From positions 1,083,501 through 1,147,500 of the forward strand of contig CALSFV010000226.1 of the NCBI GenBank assembly GCA_943737045.1: a stretch of 64,000 nucleotides of DNA, given 5' to 3'. Positions 57,433-64,000 of this stretch are shown here, one piece after another. Source of the stretch: Parapristionchus giblindavisi. Taxonomy: Eukaryota > Nematoda > Chromadorea > Rhabditida > Diplogasteridae. The notes below the pieces were generated by a model. It saw only the letters and a list, made by a program, of their open reading frames with translations. It had not been told where the DNA came from and searched no databases. Position numbers and translations under genes: made by a program. The number at the start of each line of letters is the position of its first letter. The stretch's first letter is position 1.

Positions 57433-57721
57433 GAGACTCATGACGCATCGATCACTGGTGCAATGACAATAAATACAGTAACAAGTAAGTATATACGAAT
57501 AGAGAGAATAAAGCAGAATGAATAAAAGAGGTACAAGAACTTGTGCCACAATTGGATTATCGTAAGTAGTCGATGATGCTAATGCAATTGTTTAAAGCCA
57601 ACCCCTTGCGCAGGGGGATAATGGATTAAGAGAGGTACATAGATGTAACTTGGCGGGGCAAAAAACGAAGTCCATGGTCATTCTGGCCATATTTCATTGG
57701 AGAACGTATGTAACCAAAATT

Positions 57722-57801
57722 GAAACTCTTCGCTCCGGCAACGCTCTCTCGCTTTCTTTGTATACGAGAGAGCGTTACCAGAGCGGAGAGTCTCAAATTA
57801 G
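57722..57801. repeat. Hairpin repeat family H1, well preserved
   Basis: ACTCTTCGCTCCGGCAACGC on the left and GCGTTACCAGAGCGGAGAGT on the right with the loop TTTCTTTGTATAC; flank CTCAAATTAG. Confidence 0.85.
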
Positions 57802-60290
57802 AAAGTGCATATTTTATTTAGATAGTGTCCAGGGGAACAATAATCACGTGCTTGAAAAGACTAATGCGCAGTGCAAAACCAAACAAACAAGAGGATGCGA
57901 GTATGTAAAACAACGCGAGTTTTTTTTCCTTTGTGTCCTATGAGCAAAGTCTAAGTCAAATTCACTCAAGTTGAAAACCATACCCCACACATCGTATGTG
58001 CGTGTGATCCCTACCACACATTCGCGCACTTTGACTGATTTACAATACCCAGTCTGTCAAGACGAGAGACGCAAGACTATACAAGAGAGTGCAGACAGTC
58101 AGAGACATTCTAGGGACAATACCAAAGTGAGAGTGCGCAGACAGTTTCAGAGAAGCTAGAGAACATACAGATGTGAGAGAGAACTGAGAAAACGAGAGCG
58201 AGAGAGTGTGCAGATGTGAGAGGGTGGTAGAGAAAGAGAAGGAGAGATCGTTTATCAATAGGGGAAGCGGGGTGGCGCAACAATATTGATAGAGAGAGGG
58301 TCATGGGGAGGGGAGAGGGTGATCGGAATTGAATATAATTGTGTATTTGCATGAAACTGGAATACAAATTTACCAGAATTGTGATAAACCAAATAGAAGG
58401 GTTTATCAATTCATACTATGATTAATCAGAATATGCAGAAAATAGCAATTATTTCATTTCAACTGCTGTCTCACCTCAGGCGAAGGTAAATTATTATAAT
58501 AAGCAAAATTTTTGAAAAATCGACAGATAAACAATAGAAGAGAATGAGGAGAGGTAGAGAGGAAGATGAAGAGGAAGAGGTAGGTATGGTCCTTCGCCAC
58601 TTCTGGGGAATGTCTATAGACTACATGGAAAGGGTCATTCTAAGTGGTTCGAGGACTCTCATTCTATTGTTTAGAAGTGTTGTTATGATTAATATTAATA
58701 TTTGCCCAAGCGTGCGCCGGGAACCGAATCTTCTTCATGTTTCTGAAGGATCTGTCCCTCTCTCTCCCTCTCTGCCTCTCCCTCTCTCTCTCTCCGTTTC
58801 CCTCCCTCTCCCTCTCCCTCTCCCTCTCCCTCTCCCTCTCCCTCTCCCTCTCTCTCTCAAACTTCAATGGTATCAAGGATATTTATCTAACGACTATGTA
58901 CTACTACAAAAGTAGGTCGAGAACCCTCACTGTGGGGATGAGCACATAAAGAAGACGGTTAATAAGCAAAAAATGAGGATTTATTAGACAGGTTCCGAAG
59001 TGATTGCAATGTATGATAAGGTAGCTATGCTAAGGAATATTCAGGGCTCTATATTCGTTTGCTTGGCTTTTCCAATATTTTACTACGCCGATCAGATGAG
59101 AAGTATGAGAAAGAGGAAAGTAAGAGAAGAAATTTAGAACAATGCAAACGGGACAAATTTGGTCACTCCAACAATATTTGGAAATGGTACTAAAACGTTA
59201 AAGAAAGCTGGAAAATTCCCGAGAAAAAGAATAAATAAATACGATTTAAACACTTTACTATATTGAAAATTTCGTAAATTTCGTATGGAAAAACAGTTGA
59301 TTTCAGCGTATTTCCTATGATTCCAATCAGGTGAGAAAAGGCGCGAATGAGAAAGAGAAAAGGAAAGGAGGAGAATGTAGAACAACCGCGTTGACATCCA
59401 TGTATAGAGATTAGATGGGATTGAAAGGGGACGTAGTAAAGGAGTAATTGATCTGAGAAAGGGAGAGATAGAGAGGGAGAGGGAGAGCGGGGGAGTGATC
59501 AGATCCAACAAGATCTTATAATGCTATCGGAGGCGAGAACAAGAGATGAGATGGGCGAGAGTGTGAGAGAGCGCAGACAGTCAGAGTGTCAGAGAAAAAG
59601 TCCCTGAGATATGAGGAGAGTTAGACAGAGACTAGACAAAATAACTGAGCGAGAGATAATGACAAATGAAGAGAGTCAGATAGATAAAAGGTGAGAGAGC
59701 ATTGGTAAACGAGAGAGTCTAGAGAGGTAGAGAGCGACGAGAGAACACATGAAAGTGAGAGAGTCAGACGCGTGGAGAGTGATTAGAGACTGTGCGAAAA
59801 GAAGAGAGTGGGTAGACCATATTTGGCCTTGCGGGTTCGCTATCTGGGGTTGATATCTCAGTCCGCAACACAACACATCGAAGAAATTTGAATAGTGGCG
59901 CGAGACCCAGTACCAATTACGATAGCCTCTCGTCGTTCTGCTCAGGCCTCTACGCAGATTACGGTAGTTCCTCGTCGTACTACCGAAAATATACCGTAAC
60001 GTGAGCCATAATATTGTACCGTAAGCGATACCGTACTATCGGCCCGTAACCCTTGTACCAGCCGGGACCATATGTTGCCACGTCCTTGGTGCCTTGCGAC
60101 ATTGGCTAACAACCGTTGAATGATGACATGCGATCACGCTAGAGTGCGTGCGATTCGGAGAGATTCCAGAGAAAAGAGGGCAGATTCAGGCGAGAGAGTG
60201 TATGATTGTGAAAGAGTGGAGAGAAAGAAAGACACATAGAGAGTATGGGAATACGAGAGAGACAGGCAGTTAGGATGATGCCTGGAGAAG
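57800..60290. other. Gene-free stretch with dispersed GAGAG units
   Basis: GAGAGTGCAGACAGTCAGAG units at 58080-58240, 59550-59800 and 60140-60260; CT tract 58757-58857; TACCGTAA units 59985-60050. No supportable gene. Confidence 0.5.
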
Positions 60291-60369
60291 GTATAATTAC
60301 TAGTGGAATGAGAATGTTTGAAGATGAAACAATTGTGATTCAAAATTGGGAGGACATTCAATGAGGTGT

Positions 60370-60475
60370 TCGAAAGGAAAAGAAACAAAAAGAAACGAAA
60401 AGAAAGCAAAAAGAAACAAAAAGAAACGAAAAGAAAGGAAAAGAAACAAAAGGAAAAGAAATGAAAAGAAAACAT
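60370..60475 (+). repeat. AAAAGAAACR microsatellite-like array
   Basis: About ten imperfect units AAAAGAAACA/AAAAGAAACG/AAAAGAAAGG. The Phe/Ser-rich minus frames across it are repeat translations. Confidence 0.9.
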
Positions 60476-60479
60476 GGCG

Positions 60480-61410
60480 ACTTTTTCTTATCATATCTTT
60501 TGACCAGAGAAAAAGGAATGAATGTCTATTTTGAGATAGGTTTCAGAGACATTATATGTAAAGGTGGAGTCATGGTGAAAATGATAGGTCGTCTGGCTTG
60601 CATCGTTGGATAAACAAAGTAGATTAATAAATATCAGTGAAATCGAAGCTGGAACAATGCTCAATATTCTGTTGCAAGCTAGTTTTCTTTGAATGCCACA
60701 CTCACGTTATAGTTTTAATTTTGAGAGAGATTCCGTACTGAACGGTCGTTCTGTCTCTCAAAACAATGAGAAGACTGTGAATGCGAATACATTGTATAGC
60801 GATGGGGACAAAACAGAACAGCAGGACCACATGTACTATGAGTTATAATGAATTACGAACCGTAACTGGTAATAAAACCGGAAGCTGGCTAATAGGAATC
60901 AAAGACACCATTAGCACAATGGGAGGTACAGAGAGATAGAGACAGATAAGGAAGCGAAAAAGGAGAGAGCGATGGGGAAGAGAGAGAGAGAGAGACAGGG
61001 GGCGAGAGTGAGGATGAAAGATAGAGAGTAAAAATAGCGCAAGTATTTAGATAGGCTGAAAGTGAGGAGGGTGGAGAGAGACAATTAATCTTTCTTTCGT
61101 TTCACAAACGATCACGGTATCTAATCTGATGATGAAAGGAGGAGAAGGTCGAAGGGTTGAATAACACTATCTATACTCACACAACACAACCGTAGATCAA
61201 AACCCCGGAACCCTAAAAGGTTAGCAGTAACGTTCAATTGGTTTAGTGTTTGGTCCATAGTGGTACATGATCTTTGCTTGTTTTCTATTAGTGTTGTCAA
61301 GTAGTCTCTTCGGCTGGAACTAAAAAGCGGCGATTGAACAGTCGTTACTTTTCTTTCGTTCTCGACTTTTGAACAGAACAAATCGCTCTGTCTAGCCAAC
61401 GTCTCGTTAT
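60480..61410. other. Gene-free stretch
   Basis: Only a short GA tract (60975-60995) and unremarkable A/T-rich sequence. No gene supported. Confidence 0.45.
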
Positions 61411-61412
61411 AA

Positions 61413-61497
61413 AGGTAAGGTAAAGGTGCGACCCGTTATTCAAGGCACACGAGGTCTTGCGGGTGATCACTGCTAGGCCAGTGATAATTCGTCTCGT
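61413..61497. repeat. Dispersed repeat R3, best copy
   Basis: AAGGTAAGGTAAAGGTGCGAC, then CGTTATTCAAGGCACACGAGG and TCTTGCGGGTGATCACTGCT-AGGCCAGTGATAAT. The copy at 56935-57035 shares the start AAAGGTAAAGGTAC and the whole right half. Confidence 0.7.
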
Positions 61498-61639
61498 TAT
61501 GCCAAACACTATTTCTCTACAAATACGGCTCTTTGATCTGAAGGAATATTGAATACGATCTTGTCATATAGACATCTATGAATAGGCACACCTTCGCAGA
61601 AACACGACCACCATATTGAAATTTGAGAGATAGCGCAAT

Positions 61640-62115
61640 ATAAGAGATTGATGGAGGGAGGTGGCAAGAGGGAGAGGAGAGTGAGAGGGAGGAGAGAGGG
61701 AGAGAGATAGAGAGGGAGAGGGAGAAGGAGGAAAGAGGGAACAGAGAGAGGGAAAGAGAGAGAGAGAGGAGAAGGGAGGGGAGAGAGGGAGAGAGAGAGA
61801 TAGAGAGAGAGCGAGAGAGAGAGAGAGGGAGAGGGAGAGAGAGGAGAGAGAGAGATTAAATCGTGCTTCCATCCAATATCAAATGTCGTCCTTCTGTGAG
61901 TGTGAACAAATTCGCCTGGACTCCCCCTTCCCTTTGAAGATACGAAGATGGTTGATGATAGGGAGAGAGAGAGAGAGAGGAGAGGAAGTGGAGTGAGGTA
62001 GGGGGAGAAGAGAGAGGAATGAGGTAGGAGAGTGGAGAAGCGGAGGGGGAGAGGAAGCGAGAAGTAGGGGAGAGAAGAGGGAGAGAGGGGAGAGAGGAAG
62101 GAAGGTGTGAGGGTG
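61640..62115 (+). repeat. GA-rich tracts
   Basis: Imperfect GAGAG/GGGAG repeats at 61655-61855 and 61960-62110. Open frames are repeat translations. Confidence 0.9.
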
Positions 62116-62119
62116 GAGC

Positions 62120-63415
62120 GAAAGATGAAGGATCATAGATTCAGACTGAGTGAAAATATGATCATGGTTATCTAGAGGAAAGAAGGAGAGAGGAATTCAA
62201 TAGCAGAAAAGAGAAAGAGACAGAGGGACAGAGAAAGGGCAAGGCGAAAAGCACAGGTGTGAAATGCCTCCTATCATAAGAGTGTATATGTTATGGGAGA
62301 AGGCGAAAGAAACGTGATAGGGTCATGAATTGAAATGAGAGTCAGTGCTAAAGATAGTCGAGAAGGACCAGATCATATGATCATCATATGATTTGTAGAT
62401 CAATGAATTATCGATTGATCGTTAATATCAGGATTCTTATTATCGATTTTTAGTTATTTTCACTTAATAGATTGATTTAATATCAGATTCATTGGAAATT
62501 TCGCATTGCTGTAGTATTTAACAAAGTCGTTTTAAATATATGGCCATATTTACATGTTCTGAAACCTATTTCACCACGGGTCAAAGGCTGGAAAAAATAA
62601 CTGATTATGAGAATGAACATAATACTCTCGTAGTTTTACATACTATCTCAGCCCTCGCTCTCACTTGACAGAGAAAGTGAGAGAGTATGGTCAGCGTGTA
62701 GAGTATAGCCCCTTGCGGGTGTTCTTTAAAGAGAAAGATAGATGATTAATATGGACATAACCATGCTCTTTTTGAACGGATCAAAGGAGCACCGAACATG
62801 AGGAAAAAGGATAGTGATTAGAAGAAAATGAGAGACGAGAGATCACGTAATAATGAGAGAGCACAGAGATAAAAAGGGGAAACTAATAGTCTAGATAGAC
62901 TGGAATCGTTAGAGAGCGCAGAGAATTAGAGAAGAAGAGAGATCATGTAAAAATGAGAACTGTGTTGAAAGTTAAGTTACCGAATACGGTGAGCTAGAGG
63001 CAGGTCCCTAATCGACGAGAGAGCAGGGAGATACGAGAGGATACAGAGAGATAGAGATAGGGTAGGAAATAACTAGAGATCATGCATAAATGAGAGAGTA
63101 ATGGAACTACACTACTAGGGAGCATGTGAATGTGAGAGGGTTCACAATCAGAGAAACAGAAAGGATGCAGAATTATGACAGATCTTGCTAAAATGAGAGA
63201 GTGCAGAGAAAAAGAGGGAAGACAACATTACGAGAGAGCATGTGAATGTGAGAAAGTTCAGAGAAATAGAGAAATTGTAGATGAATGAGAAATCATTCTA
63301 AAGCGAGAGAGTCGAAGACAAAACAAGAATTTGTTGATGCGAATGACCTCAAGGAGGCGCTTTTTGCATAGATCGCAAGCGATCAGCAGTAATTAGATTG
63401 AGGAGTACTCTGAAA
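62120..63415. other. Gene-free stretch with dispersed GAGAG units
   Basis: Degenerate units of the type GAGAGAGCATGTGAATGTGAGA (62820-63310). No gene supported. Confidence 0.5.
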
Positions 63416-63419
63416 TGAG

Positions 63420-63605
63420 AAAAGGAGAGGTAGAGGGAGGGAAAGGGAGAGAGAGAGGGAGAGAGAGGAAAAGAGAGGGAGAGAGGGAGAGGGGGAGAGA
63501 GAGGAAGAGGTAGAGGGACGGAAAAAGAGAGGGAGAGAAATGGAGAGGGAGAGGGAGAGAAGGAGAGGTAGAGAGAGGTAAATGAAGGAAAAGGAGAGGG
63601 AGAGA
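63420..63605 (+). repeat. GA-rich tract
   Basis: GGGAGAGAGAGAGGGAGAG-type low complexity. Confidence 0.9.
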
Positions 63606-63789
63606 TACTATGTATATGCAAATGAGATTGTGAGAAACGATAACTACGGTTCTTTGTGAGATGAAGAATTTTTTTCCGAATAAAGGACGAACAAAAAGAC
63701 AAAAAGATGAAATAACGATATGATTATTGAAAGATCAAAGAGAAACCTTCAGCGATCGGTCTCTTAAATTCACTCCGAGCTAATTTGTA

Positions 63790-63857
63790 TATCTCCGCTC
63801 TGGATACACTCTCTCGCTTTCTTTGTCTGCGAGAGAGTGTTGTCAGAGCGGAGATAT
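63790..63857. repeat. Hairpin repeat family H1, near-perfect
   Basis: ATATCTCCGCTCTGGATACA, then CTCTCTCGCTTTCTTTGTCT and GCGAGAGAGTGTTGTCAGAG-CGGAGATAT. The longest stem of the family in this window, with only one mismatch region. Confidence 0.9.
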
Positions 63858-64000
63858 CTTGGGGTGTGAATTGAATTGTCTTCTGTTCACTTTTAAAACC
63901 AAAATGACGGTTTAATACAAAAATTCTCAAAATGAGTACTGTATTGCATGCTTCCAATGAAAAATGTCTTACTCCAGAATACCATGGTTGAAAGTCTCGA

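Overview
This looks like about 64 kb of a nematode chromosome. Evidence is the ADP/ATP carrier with nematode-type protein sequence, genes split into many small exons by short introns with TTTCAG-type acceptors, splice acceptors just upstream of start codons that could take a spliced leader, Tc1-like ends on a fold-back element, and nuclear tRNA-Gly(UCC) genes. The very high intron number (31 exons in 8.6 kb) and the intronic AAAGATC/GATCTTT repeats suggest a Pristionchus-like (diplogastrid) worm. That placement is inference only.

Region 1 (1-11.7 kb) is a transposon pile-up. A 5'-truncated LINE (130-7398) carries a second LINE (1524-4335) inside its reverse transcriptase. A 1.65 kb Tc1-like fold-back element (4699-6346) sits further down the same gene. 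Target duplications mark all three insertions, and removing the inserts returns the host frame. Further LINE remnants lie on the minus strand at 8.4-8.6 kb and 10.2-11.7 kb.

Region 2 (11.8-24.1 kb) is a segmentally duplicated array. Two blocks each begin with tRNA-Gly(UCC) sequence and carry one complete and one headless copy of a small tail-anchored coiled-coil membrane protein gene. A divergent member with two N-terminal motifs and a multi-pass C-terminus follows (22140-23956). Three of the copies contain a GT...TTTAG insert of only 21-28 nt that must be removed to keep the frame. Region 3 (26.9-42.6 kb) is ordinary gene territory: a small single-TM/coiled-coil protein (26926-29077), a one-Ig-domain membrane protein (29439-30787), the mitochondrial ADP/ATP carrier (31120-32940) and, on the minus strand, a neurexin/CASPR-like receptor (33971-42597) whose 31 exons join in one frame to 970 codons.

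Region 4 (42.6-64 kb) has no gene I can support. It holds GA/CT microsatellites, a long GGGAGA array, an exact 1820-bp tandem duplication with a two-level minisatellite, an (AT)n tract and dispersed hairpin repeats. The same hairpin families also sit in introns of region 3.

The most novel item is the family of small membrane proteins in regions 2-3. They share an N-terminal W-[DE]-[LV]-[VI] motif in an acidic setting, followed by coiled coil and a membrane anchor. That layout resembles LIR-containing organelle-autophagy receptors. This is an inference from motif and layout, not a demonstrated function.
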